Shown piece after piece: positions 7,515 to 14,590 of a stretch of DNA of 18,516 bases. The stretch covers positions 1-18,516 of the forward strand of contig JAPKYM010000215.1 of the NCBI GenBank assembly GCA_026394315.1, given 5' to 3'. A program made the translations under genes and the position numbers. The DNA comes from Candidatus Bathyarchaeota archaeon (GTDB taxonomy: Archaea > Thermoproteota > Bathyarchaeia > 40CM-2-53-6 > RBG-13-38-9). The notes beneath the pieces are model-generated. The model ran no database searches. It was not told where the DNA came from and worked only from the letters and a program-made list of their open reading frames with translations. Position 1 is the stretch's first letter. The number at the start of each line of letters is the position of its first letter.

Positions 7515-7615
7515 TGGTGGGGTCGGTGGGATTTGAACCCACGACCTCGCGGGTTCCTGAAGCCTTTAAAGCTTTCCCAAGCCGCGTAGCGTAGACCAGA
7601 CTAGCCCACGACCCC
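7515..7615 (-). tRNA. tRNA-Pro (anticodon TGG) with a 22-nt intron, CCA encoded
   Basis: The cloverleaf folds cleanly: acceptor GGGGTCG/CGACCCC, discriminator A, encoded CCA (7515-7517), T arm GTGGG-TTCAAAT-CCCAC, anticodon stem CGCGG/CCGCG and loop CTTGGG plus C38. The anticodon TGG reads proline. The D stem has the imperfect top pair seen in archaeal tRNA-Pro. A 22-nt intron (7554-7575) interrupts between positions 37 and 38, the canonical archaeal site. Removing it leaves a normal 76-base body plus CCA. Confidence 0.9.
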
Positions 7616-7735
7616 GACGCCGGTTAACCTTCGTTTTGCCGATTAGGTCGAACCAACGTTTCGTACATCGTGAGCGACTCATAGAAAAAAGTACCGATTG
7701 TGAGTGATGCACGCCCTAGGTCTACCCAGGAAACC

Positions 7736-7744
7736 TACTTATAG
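7736..7744 (+). promoter_or_regulatory. Candidate TATA box for the solute-binding protein gene
   Basis: The stretch GAAACCTACTTATAG contains a purine-rich BRE-like part followed by CTTATA. It lies about 60 bases before ATG 7803, which would give a leader of roughly 35 bases. Confidence 0.3.
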
Positions 7745-7802
7745 AACCGTTCTGAATTGAATTTTGATTTGGCATGTCTAGCGCGCGCGTAGGCTGAAGC
7801 AA

Positions 7803-9125
7803 ATGGCAGAGAAACCACACTCAAGACGCAATTTCTTGAAGTATGCTGGTGCCGCTGTAATAGCAGGTGCAGCAGCATCTGCCGGATACTATGGAATGAC
7901 AAAATACGAGCCTTCGACTCAACCACGCCCTACCGTAACGACACCCACTTCAACATCAGGCGGAAAGAAGTCAAAGGTCAAAATAGGTGGAAGCAAGCCT
8001 TTCACAGGCCCTGACGCTATTGTTGGACAGAGTGAGGGAAACGGCAACAAGCTCTGGGCAAAGCATGTTAACGAAGCAGGCGGCATCAAAGTGGGAGACG
8101 GCAACACATACGAAGTCGAACTAGTACTTTACAATGATGAGGAGAAGCCTGAGAATGTGGGAAGGCTCTATGAGAAACTGATCAACGATGACAAGGTGGA
8201 CTTTCTCTTCGGCCCAGCCTATGGTCCTCTAGGAATGGCCACAGTACCGATCGTTGAGAGATACAAGAAGTTCGAGATTTACGGCACATCCACCTTCAAC
8301 CCTAAAGACTTCAGGGACTGGAAGTACGTCGTACATGTGATCACTAACGGCTCAAATTACTTGGCCTCAATTCTGGATATGATATGGGAGAGAATCGTAC
8401 CCATAGACCCTGAGGCTAAGAATATCGCGATCACCCATGGTGACGATGCCTTTCGTGGAACAGCAGGAAGCTATGGCTATCAATACGCGAAACAGAAAGG
8501 ATTCAATGTCATCTTCTACGAATCCTATAGCAGTAGCGCAACAGACCTCTCACCACTACTTACGAAGGTGAAGTCAGCCAACCCAACAATATACATCAAT
8601 GTCGCAGTCTTCACCGATACGATGCTGATTGTAAAACAGATGAAAGATCTGAATTTTATGCCTAAGCTTTGCATGGCAGGAGGTGCAGCCATACTCAACA
8701 AGTTCCATGAGCTGCTTGGAAAGCAAGCTGAGGGTTTCATCAGCTACAGCCAATGGGAAAAGGATGTCGTTTACCAGCCTGAGTTTGGACCGACAAACGA
8801 CCAATTCATAAAAGCATACGAAAATGAATTCCGCGACAGCCCGGACTACCAGTCAGCGACAGGATACCAACAGGGCCTCGTACTGCAAAGATGTATGGAA
8901 CTATGCAAGGATCCGTTGAATTCTGATGAGATCAGAAAGGTAGCGGGCGAGATGGAGATGACAACCTTCTTCGGGAAACACAAAGTGGATCCAGTTACAG
9001 GATGGCAGACCGGCCATACAATGTGTGTGATTCAGTGGCAGAAGGATGAGAAAGTAATCATATGGCCTATGGGTGACCGTACCAAACCAGTATTATATCC
9101 TGTCAAGAAATGGTCTGAGAGATAG
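7803..9125 (+). CDS. Tat-exported branched-chain amino acid type ABC solute-binding protein
   Basis: A 440-residue periplasmic-binding-fold type I protein of the LivK/Leu-Ile-Val-binding group, which captures amino acids, amides or related solutes outside the cell for an ABC importer. The N-terminus has a twin-arginine signal, SRRNFLK at residues 7-13, then an alanine/glycine-rich hydrophobic helix to about residue 35. A Thr/Pro/Ser-rich linker to residue 55 follows, typical of archaeal surface tethering. The mature domain opens with VKIGGSKPFTGP and contains NDEEKPENVGRLYEKLINDDKVDFLFGPAYG, the expected first-lobe region. No permease or ATPase genes (livHMGF) are next to it within the window, so its transporter must be encoded elsewhere or it is an orphan. 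The ligand is not predictable. Confidence 0.85.
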   Translation: MAEKPHSRRNFLKYAGAAVIAGAAASAGYYGMTKYEPSTQPRPTVTTPTSTSGGKKSKVKIGGSKPFTGPDAIVGQSEGNGNKLWAKHVNEAGGIKVGDGNTYEVELVLYNDEEKPENVGRLYEKLINDDKVDFLFGPAYGPLGMATVPIVERYKKFEIYGTSTFNPKDFRDWKYVVHVITNGSNYLASILDMIWERIVPIDPEAKNIAITHGDDAFRGTAGSYGYQYAKQKGFNVIFYESYSSSATDLSPLLTKVKSANPTIYINVAVFTDTMLIVKQMKDLNFMPKLCMAGGAAILNKFHELLGKQAEGFISYSQWEKDVVYQPEFGPTNDQFIKAYENEFRDSPDYQSATGYQQGLVLQRCMELCKDPLNSDEIRKVAGEMEMTTFFGKHKVDPVTGWQTGHTMCVIQWQKDEKVIIWPMGDRTKPVLYPVKKWSER

Positions 9126-9212
9126 ATATCTGTCGCCAATGGTGTGCCTAACGATTCTTTGGCAACAGCTCGCCCCGCTCAGAGCTATTGAGAAAGTCTC
9201 CAATAGTTGACC

Positions 9213-9536
9213 TTATTCGTGGTATAGGCGCTTGCGCGCTATGTAAAACATCTTCGCGAGTTCTCCACTATCGATTCTCAGTCTGGCGGCCACTTTTTCA
9301 AGAGAATCAGTATCTTCTGGGACAGGCCTCATCTCGCTATTGAGCTTGGGAGTATCTCTTGATGATATTGCCAATATTATCCGCTCCTGTATGGTCTGAA
9401 GGGTATTTATCAGTGAAGCAACAGTGGCACCGGCTTCGGATTCCTTGCTATTGGATTCAATTCCAATATCAAAGGGCTCAATGCGAAAGCGAACCTGTAC
9501 CTTCACCTCTTTGTCAGCAGGTGAAGCTTCGGTCAA
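9213..9536 (-). CDS. Small conserved-looking protein of unknown function
   Basis: A protein of about 107 residues, not recognised. The central part reads VKVQVRFRIEPFDIGIES, then a helical stretch (SLINTLQTIQERIILAI), then a C-terminal helical part (SLEKVAARLRIDSGELAKMFYIARKRL) that could be a helix-turn-helix-like or protein-contact unit. The open frame continues upstream to 9749, but that would overlap the isomerase gene on the other strand. I prefer TTG 9536 because a TATA-like element (ATTAAAT on the minus strand, about 9571-9577) lies 35-40 bases upstream and would give a short leader. GTG 9506 and ATG 9647 are alternatives. It is divergent from the AMP-salvage genes, so it may share their promoter region. 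Confidence 0.5.
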   Translation of the reverse strand: MTEASPADKEVKVQVRFRIEPFDIGIESNSKESEAGATVASLINTLQTIQERIILAISSRDTPKLNSEMRPVPEDTDSLEKVAARLRIDSGELAKMFYIARKRLYHE

Positions 9537-9712
9537 ATTAACATCCCAACGACTGTTTACTGAATGCAGATTTAATGGTTTGCTATCGGAAGCGCGCGAG
9601 AAATTCGAAAAAAAGATGCATTCAAGCGCACGACAAAGAACGAGCATGGCCAATAGAATGGTGAAAGAGTTATTGATGACGAAGATCAAGCTTCTTACGA
9701 TGGCGACGACCG

Positions 9713-10699
9713 ATGAAGTCCCAAGTGCAATTGAAAAAGATCGCCTCAAACATTGAAAATATGAGGATTCGAGGTGCTGGGAAGATAGCGCGGTATGCAG
9801 TTCTTGCTTTGCAGACTGTTGCTGAAGAATCGAAAGCGAAAGAGGAAGAGGCTTTCATACAAGATCTGAGGGCTGCCTCGAAAAGGCTTCTTTCCACAAG
9901 ACCAACTGCTGTCTCATTGGCAAACAGCATACGTTACCTGATGCACAGGGTCAACAAGGCAAGACAAGAGGGCGCCAGTTTGGAGGAACTTAGATCAGTG
10001 GCTGTGACTTCTGCAAAAGACTTCATCAGAGAGTCTGGCCAAGCAGTTGAGAGGATTGGCGAAATTGGTTCCAGAAGAATACAAAGCGGAGATGTATTGA
10101 TGACTCACTGCCAAAGCAATGCTGCAGCGGCGGTTATGAGGAGGGCTTGGAAAGACGGGAAGAAGTTCTCAGTCTTTGTCACTGAAACCAGGCCTAGATT
10201 TCAAGGTCGAAAGACCGCAGCCCTACTTGCAAATGATGGAATTCCTGTGACCATTATAGTTGATGGAGCAGCACGATACTTTATGAACGAAGTCGACAAA
10301 GTTATTGTTGGCGCAGATGCAATAACGGCTAACGGAGCTCTTGTTAATAAGATAGGTACGGCTACAATAGCATCCTTAGCCCACGAAGCCCGGACCCAAT
10401 TCATTGTAGCCTCAGAGACCTACAAGTTCAGTCCAGAAACTGCAATAGGGAACCTGGTTACAATAGAGGAGCGCAATGCAGCTGAAGTCGTCCCCAATTC
10501 TTTTCTGAAGAGCTATCCAAAGATCTCTGTGAGAAATCCCGCTTTCGATGTTACCCCGCCAGAATACATAGATCTAATTGTCACCGAGAGGGGCATCATT
10601 CCACCTCAAGGTGCTATCATGATCATCCATGAACTCTTCGGAACGATTCAACCAAGCGAACTCTCCGAATACCAAACATACAATGCTACCAAAGAGTAA
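9713..10699 (+). CDS. Ribose-1,5-bisphosphate isomerase (e2b2 type)
   Basis: A 328-residue homologue of the eIF2B alpha/beta/delta and methylthioribose-1-phosphate isomerase fold. In archaea of this context it converts ribose-1,5-bisphosphate to ribulose-1,5-bisphosphate, the RuBisCO substrate. Visible family features: IRGAGKIARYAVLAL near residue 17, VLMTHCQSNAAAAVM with the catalytic cysteine, ETRPRFQGRKTA, and VIVGADAITANGALVNKIGT with the catalytic aspartate. VASETYKF near the C-terminal third is also conserved. ATG 9713 gives the usual short helix before IRGAG; the ribosome binding site is weak. It is followed within about 70 bases by AMP phosphorylase on the same strand, with RuBisCO next, which strongly favours this function over a translation factor or methionine-salvage role. 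Confidence 0.93.
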   Translation: MKSQVQLKKIASNIENMRIRGAGKIARYAVLALQTVAEESKAKEEEAFIQDLRAASKRLLSTRPTAVSLANSIRYLMHRVNKARQEGASLEELRSVAVTSAKDFIRESGQAVERIGEIGSRRIQSGDVLMTHCQSNAAAAVMRRAWKDGKKFSVFVTETRPRFQGRKTAALLANDGIPVTIIVDGAARYFMNEVDKVIVGADAITANGALVNKIGTATIASLAHEARTQFIVASETYKFSPETAIGNLVTIEERNAAEVVPNSFLKSYPKISVRNPAFDVTPPEYIDLIVTERGIIPPQGAIMIIHELFGTIQPSELSEYQTYNATKE

Positions 10700-10766
10700 T
10701 CTGTGCCGCTTAGCGGAAGAAGTAATTGAAAATTCAAAGGCATAGTTGCGTGAAAGGGACTATCGA

Positions 10767-12311
10767 ATGAAACTAAAAGCAAGAATACTCCACCTTGATG
10801 CAGGTGGCAAATGGATCGTAGTTCTCAACACTGATGATGCTGAAGAGCTTGGCGTCCGCAGTCTCGGAAGAATAAAGATCAAGAAGAACAAACAAGAATC
10901 TACCGCAATAGTGAACACCACTTCTCGCATGGTTCCTAAGGGCTACGTAGGAATATACGATGAGGTCCAGTCATGTCTACGACTTCAGGAGGAAGATGAA
11001 GTTGACGTCGAAATCTCAAGTCCACCAAATTCACTAAGCCACATCAAAACCAGGCTTAAGGGGCGAAAACTAACTCGGCCAGAGATTGATGAAATAATAA
11101 AAGACATTGTCAATGGCGAGCTCAGCGAAGTTGAGATAACCGCATTCGTGACCTCACTTCACTATTTCGCGCTCGATATCGACGAGGCCACAAGCCTGTC
11201 CTTAGCAATGGTTGAAACAGGTAAGAGCCTAAAACTAGACAAGAAGCTGATTGTTGACAAACACTCCATAGGAGGGGTGCCTGGTGACAAGACAACTCTA
11301 ATCGTTGTTCCTATAGTCGCGGCCTGCGGACTGACCATTCCCAAGAGCTCCTCTAGGGCCATAACATCGGCAGCGGGAACTGCAGATAGGGCCGAAGTCT
11401 TCATGCCTGTGAATCTTGAGATATCAGAGATGAAGAGGGTTATACACAAGACTAATGGCTGCATAGTTTGGGGTGGGGCCCTTCAGCTTGCGCCCGCCGA
11501 TGACATATTCGTTCAAGTTGAGTATCCACTCTCAATTGATCCTCTCCTTCTACCGTCGATAATCAGCAAGAAGAAAGCTGTCGGCTCAAAATATGTTGTC
11601 ATCGACATGCCTACCGGAGCCGAGATGAAGGTCAAGACCATTAGCGAGGCTCAACTCCTAGCCCAGGACTTCATCGAATTGGGAAAAAGACTTGATATGA
11701 CCATCGAATGTGCTGTGACTTACGCTGAACAGCCGATCGGTCACGCCATAGGTCCTGCTCTGGAGGCTAAGGAAGCCCTTGAGAACCTTATGAACCTGAA
11801 GCTTGATCGAGATCTCATCGACAAAGCAACAGACATTGCGGGTATGCTTCTGGAAATGACTGGAAGGTCGAACGGTCAAGCCCTCGCAATGGAGTCCCTA
11901 AGATCAGGAAAAGCAGAGAAGAAGCTTCGGGAAATAATCGGGGAGCAGGGCGGAGACCCAAAAATCAAGCCTGACGAAATACCAGTCGGCACCCACTCAT
12001 TCGACTTAATAGCAGAGGACTCAGGCGTCGTCCTCTGGATACATAACTCAAGGCTGGTAGATACTGCAAGGCGTGCTGGGTCACCCAAAGACAGAGGGGC
12101 AGGAATCCTGCTTCACAAGAAAGTGGGAGAAAGAGTCAGCAGAGGAGAAAAGCTCTTCACAATGTACGCGGAAAAGGCTGGGAAGCTCGAGGATGCATGT
12201 TCCATGCTGAATGAAGAGAGCCCGGTAATTGTCGGTCATCAGATGGAGATGACTCTCAGTCACATCAAAGAAATGAAACTCCCAAGGGAACGCTTCGTTC
12301 TGGAAAGATAG
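10767..12311 (+). CDS. deoA: AMP phosphorylase (archaeal thymidine-phosphorylase family)
   Basis: Catalyses AMP + phosphate to adenine + ribose-1,5-bisphosphate, the first step of the archaeal nucleoside-monophosphate pathway; other NMPs can serve. The protein has the archaeal N-terminal extension (MKLKARILHLDAGGKWIVVL to about residue 85), then the phosphorylase core. Motifs include KHSIGGVPGDKTTLIVVPIVAACG (phosphate-binding region), SSSRAITSAAGTADRAE, GCIVWGGALQLAPADD and GSKYVVIDMPTGAEMK, with a C-terminal barrel-sandwich hybrid part around GVVLWIHN and GAGILLHKKVGERV. I chose ATG 10767 because family members begin MKLKAR; a TTG at 10746 adds seven residues and also has a possible site (AAAGG). 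It runs 13 bp from the end of the convergent RuBisCO gene. Confidence 0.93.
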   Translation: MKLKARILHLDAGGKWIVVLNTDDAEELGVRSLGRIKIKKNKQESTAIVNTTSRMVPKGYVGIYDEVQSCLRLQEEDEVDVEISSPPNSLSHIKTRLKGRKLTRPEIDEIIKDIVNGELSEVEITAFVTSLHYFALDIDEATSLSLAMVETGKSLKLDKKLIVDKHSIGGVPGDKTTLIVVPIVAACGLTIPKSSSRAITSAAGTADRAEVFMPVNLEISEMKRVIHKTNGCIVWGGALQLAPADDIFVQVEYPLSIDPLLLPSIISKKKAVGSKYVVIDMPTGAEMKVKTISEAQLLAQDFIELGKRLDMTIECAVTYAEQPIGHAIGPALEAKEALENLMNLKLDRDLIDKATDIAGMLLEMTGRSNGQALAMESLRSGKAEKKLREIIGEQGGDPKIKPDEIPVGTHSFDLIAEDSGVVLWIHNSRLVDTARRAGSPKDRGAGILLHKKVGERVSRGEKLFTMYAEKAGKLEDACSMLNEESPVIVGHQMEMTLSHIKEMKLPRERFVLER

Positions 12312-12324
12312 GGCCCTTCAGCCT

Positions 12325-13545
12325 TTATTTCCAGAGCCTTAGTGCAGCATTCAGCTCTGCGTGTGACTTTGCGTACTCTTTCAAGGGGATATCCTCCATA
12401 GTGGCATCGAGTGCTTGCCTCATGGCTTTTGCACCAGAGACCGTTCCTTTAGGATGCCCGTGTATTCCTCCCCCTGCTTGGATAACAAAGTCGTTGCCGA
12501 ATATTGACACCAGAGATGGTACAAGTCCAGGGTGAAGACCGCCGGAAGCTACTGGCAGCGTAGGCCTCAAACCGTACATCTCTCCCCTTAGTATCTCACA
12601 ATTATCAAGAACCTCAATCTTTTTCTCAGCCATCTTTCCAACCACTGCGCCAACGTGCAGCTGGTCGAGTCCTAATAGCCGAGCTACTCTAGATATTACT
12701 CGCATAGAAATCCCATGCCTAGGGTTTCTAGTGAATGCTGCATGTCCAGCACGGTGAGCATGAATTACAAGACTAAGATCATGTTTCCGGAGGGTTTGGA
12801 TTGCTGACCAGCCACATGTTAGTATGTCTACCATTACGTATTCCCCACCCTGTTCTTCCACAAAGGCAGCCCTCCTGAGCATCTCCTCAGTCTCAGCGGT
12901 CACGTTTATCATGTAGACTTTCTTTTCTCCAGTCTCATCTTCAGCTCTGTCTCTCATGTCCAATGTCTTTACAGCTCTATCTTCAAAGGGGTTGAATGTC
13001 TGGCTGCTCAGGTTCTCATCATCCTTGACTATGTCACAGCCTCCAGCCCATGCCTCGTAGGCAACTTCGGCATGATCTCGTGTTCCCAATCCCAACTTGG
13101 GTTTAATTATTGTTCCTAAAAGGGGCCTTTCACGAACATTCAGTATCTCTCTAATTCCCGATATTCCGTATTTCGGACCTTTGAAGGTCTTAGCAAGCCT
13201 CTGTGGAAAGTGAATGTCTTCAAGGCGCAGGTTCTTGAGTGCTTTCAGACCGAATACGTTCCCTGCCAAGCTGCTGAGTATGTTAGGCATATTTCCGGAC
13301 TCGAATAGTTCAATCGGATATGCGATCTTGGCCAGACCTTTTTCTAAGTAGAACACCGTAGCATGGAGTTCTTCAACGTAGGATTTCATTGTGGAAAGCT
13401 CTGTCCAAGTTCCAATGGAACTCTCGGCAGCAACTCCTCCGGCAGCCTCCTTTATGGTGATGCCCAGAGGTTCAATTCGGAAAACGCATATAACCTCATC
13501 CTCTTTAGGGCTGTAGCCTATGTTAACAAAGTCAATGTATCGCAA
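12325..13545 (-). CDS. rbcL: Form III RuBisCO large subunit
   Basis: A 406-residue RuBisCO that should carboxylate ribulose-1,5-bisphosphate to two 3-phosphoglycerates. Catalytic parts are intact: AAESSIGTWT (Glu60 and Trp66 equivalents), SLAGNVFG (Asn123), GTIIKPKLGL (Lys175 and Lys177), GGCDIVKDDENLSSQ (carbamylated Lys201, Asp203, Glu204), HAHRAGHAAF (His294, Arg295, His298), loop 6 GKMAEKK (Lys334), VASGG (Ser379) and QAGGGIHGHPKG (phosphate loop). This excludes the RuBisCO-like form IV. Overall wording is closer to the Methanocaldococcus-type form III than the Thermococcus type. HRAGH replaces the usual HRAMH. The start is TTG 13545, supported by GAGG eight bases upstream (13554-13557, minus strand). 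The partner genes for AMP salvage converge on it. Confidence 0.96.
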   Translation of the reverse strand: MRYIDFVNIGYSPKEDEVICVFRIEPLGITIKEAAGGVAAESSIGTWTELSTMKSYVEELHATVFYLEKGLAKIAYPIELFESGNMPNILSSLAGNVFGLKALKNLRLEDIHFPQRLAKTFKGPKYGISGIREILNVRERPLLGTIIKPKLGLGTRDHAEVAYEAWAGGCDIVKDDENLSSQTFNPFEDRAVKTLDMRDRAEDETGEKKVYMINVTAETEEMLRRAAFVEEQGGEYVMVDILTCGWSAIQTLRKHDLSLVIHAHRAGHAAFTRNPRHGISMRVISRVARLLGLDQLHVGAVVGKMAEKKIEVLDNCEILRGEMYGLRPTLPVASGGLHPGLVPSLVSIFGNDFVIQAGGGIHGHPKGTVSGAKAMRQALDATMEDIPLKEYAKSHAELNAALRLWK

Positions 13546-13553
13546 AGGCGAAA

Positions 13554-13557
13554 CCTC
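13554..13557 (-). promoter_or_regulatory. Ribosome binding site deciding the TTG start of rbcL
   Basis: The minus strand reads GATGAGGTTT here, with GAGG eight bases before the TTG at 13545. No ATG or GTG lies in frame upstream, so the TTG start is well supported. A TATA-like CTATTATG (minus strand, about 13598-13606) lies further upstream. Confidence 0.6.
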
Positions 13558-13698
13558 ATCCCGTGCTGGTAACTACCCTCAGCAAGAGTTCTTCTCACAT
13601 AATAGCTGCGTGGCTCATAGATAATGTTGACATAAGAACCAGTCACTAGAAGCTCAAACTGAAAGTTGGTGTCGTCTCCGAAGGTCAACTCGAGATGG

Positions 13699-13776
13699 TG
13701 GAGCCCCGGCTGGGCTTCGGTCCCAGGACTTACGGCTTACAAAGCCGTCGCTCTGACCAGGCTGAGCTACCGGGGC
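13699..13776 (-). tRNA. tRNA-Thr (anticodon TGT), intronless, CCA encoded, atypical T loop
   Basis: Acceptor GCCCCGG/CCGGGGC, discriminator T, and CCA encoded at 13699-13701. The D arm GCTC/GAGC and anticodon stem ACGGC/GCCGT are perfect, and the loop TTTGTAA gives anticodon TGT (Thr). The T stem CTGGG/CCCAG is perfect, but its loop reads ACCGAAG rather than the near-universal TTCRANN, so T54 and the Psi55 position are A and C. A TATA-like stretch, TATTATATT (13806-13814), lies about 30 bases upstream. It may be a functional but unusual tRNA or one beginning to decay. Confidence 0.85.
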
Positions 13777-13805
13777 ACTTTCACTACTTCATTTTGTCAT
13801 GTACC

Positions 13806-13814
13806 TATTATATT
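13806..13814 (-). promoter_or_regulatory. TATA box for tRNA-Thr(TGT)
   Basis: An AT-only stretch (AATATAATA on the minus strand) with a GAAAGGC BRE-like segment upstream, 30-38 bases before the tRNA 5' end. Confidence 0.45.
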
Positions 13815-13871
13815 CTGCCTTTCTCGGCGCTATCGCGCTTTTGGGTCTTTCGGAATCGTTATGTCAAACTT

Positions 13872-13879
13872 TTTTATGT
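13872..13879 (+). promoter_or_regulatory. TATA box for the CAT tRNA
   Basis: AAACTTTTTTATG lies 22-34 bases before the tRNA 5' end at 13901, the usual archaeal spacing for a start site at or just before the tRNA. Confidence 0.5.
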
Positions 13880-13926
13880 GTCGGTGTATCATTCAGTCGT
13901 GCCGGGGTGGCTCAGCTGTGGTTAGA

Positions 13927-13947
13927 TGCCCAGATGGGCAGGTTCAA
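13927..13947 (+). other. D-arm tRNA intron (21 nt)
   Basis: The insert begins TGCCCA and contains a hairpin, TGCCC/GGGCA around AGAT. Excision restores the D-stem strand GAGC that pairs with GCTC. It occupies the same position and length as the D-arm intron of tRNA-Thr(GGT) at 16038-16058. Confidence 0.8.
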
Positions 13948-13961
13948 GCGCTGGACTCATA

Positions 13962-13986
13962 AAGTTGTCTGAGTCTCTCTGGAGAT
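13962..13986 (+). other. Anticodon-loop tRNA intron (about 25 nt)
   Basis: Lies after position 37 of the CAT anticodon loop, the canonical site for archaeal tRNA introns. Removal joins CTCATA with A and the closing stem TCCAG. Confidence 0.82.
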
Positions 13987-14007
13987 ATCCAGAGGCCGCG
14001 GGTTCGA

Positions 14008-14023
14008 CTGCAACAAGCCGAAA
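14008..14023 (+). other. T-loop tRNA intron (16 nt)
   Basis: Interrupts the T loop after TTCGA. Removing CTGCAACAAGCCGAAA gives a standard seven-base loop, TTCGACT, closed by GCGGG/CCCGT. Confidence 0.78.
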
Positions 14024-14067
14024 CTCCCGTCCCCGGCACTCTTGCTTGATCGTTGAAGATCTCAGTT

Positions 14068-14590
14068 CTACACATGATCGAGAACTTCTATGGAGCCATC
14101 CTTTTTTCCAACGTATACAAGGTCCGCAATCCCAGTAAATATCCCCACTTCTATCACTCCAGGTATCCCCTTGATCTTTTCTTCTAGTGACTCGGGATCC
14201 TCTATCGGACCAAATTCTACGTCGATTATCATGTTACCATTGTCCGTAATTGTCGGTCCAAGTTTTCCTTGGCCTTCCCTCAATGTGGACCGCCCCCCTA
14301 GCCTGCTGATTCTGCTGATAACTGAGCTAACACCGAAGGGTAGAACTTCTACAGGAACCGCTCTGCCTACGCCCAGCTTCTCAACCAACTTATTATCACT
14401 GATTATGATGGCTACTTTCTTAGAGTTCGAGTCGATGATCTTCTCTCTAGCTAAAGCTGCGCCGCCACCCTTAATCATGTTCAAAGTCCCCACCTCAACT
14501 TGATCTGCACCGTCCAACGCGAGATTTGGAAAACGATCCGGATCAATAGTGACAAGCTAGCTGATTTCTCAGCTACGAGCTGAGTCAAGT
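14068..14590 (-). pseudogene. rpiA: Truncated ribose-5-phosphate isomerase A remnant
   Basis: The frame from TTG 14517 to 14068 (149 residues) is clearly the C-terminal two thirds of RpiA, which interconverts ribose-5-phosphate and ribulose-5-phosphate. It has LDGADQV and MIKGGGAALAREKII (catalytic Asp and Lys region), SDNKLVEKLG, PVEVLPFG, TDNGNMIIDVEFG and the ending GIFTGIADLVYVGKKDG. The N-terminal third, with the GLGTGST phosphate loop, is missing. The same frame stays open only to a TAG about 20 codons upstream (VTIDPDRFPNLALDGAD), and the next gene's coding end follows at 14585. A shifted frame at about 14545-14600 reads PSDLTQLVAEKSASL, resembling the RpiA P-(S/T)-S-x-x-T-x-x-L-A segment, so a frameshift plus deletion is likely. 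Not expected to be active alone. Confidence 0.75.

Larger units (their letters stand above)
13901..14038 (+). tRNA. tRNA with CAT anticodon (elongator Met, or Ile2) carrying three introns
   Basis: Acceptor GCCGGGG/CCCCGGC, discriminator A, no encoded CCA. The gene folds only after removing three inserts. Intron 1 is 21 nt in the D arm (13927-13947) and splits the 3' D-stem strand GA/GC. Intron 2 is about 25 nt at the canonical 37/38 site (13962-13986) after loop CTCATA, with stem CTGGA/TCCAG. Intron 3 is 16 nt in the T loop (14008-14023) between TTCGA and CT, with T stem GCGGG/CCCGT. The four exons add up to exactly 76 bases with all stems paired. CAT can mean elongator Met or Ile with a modified C34; the AGCGGG start typical of the initiator is absent. 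Splice points can slide by one or two bases. Confidence 0.87.

Noticed and set aside
9536..9749. N-terminal extension of the 9213 gene containing a hydrophobic segment
   Set aside because: It would overlap the start of the divergent isomerase gene, and a TATA-like element near 9574 favours a later start.
12325..13545. RuBisCO-like protein (form IV)
   Set aside because: Carbamylated lysine, metal ligands, loop 6 lysine and substrate phosphate residues are all present.
13901..14038. Class II tRNA (Leu or Ser) explaining the extra length
   Set aside because: The extra bases are not in the variable arm; removing three inserts gives a standard class I body with a five-base variable loop and CAT anticodon.
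14090..14503. Plus-strand open frame opposite rpiA
   Set aside because: It is antisense to a clearly recognisable RpiA sequence and has low-complexity translation with no motifs.
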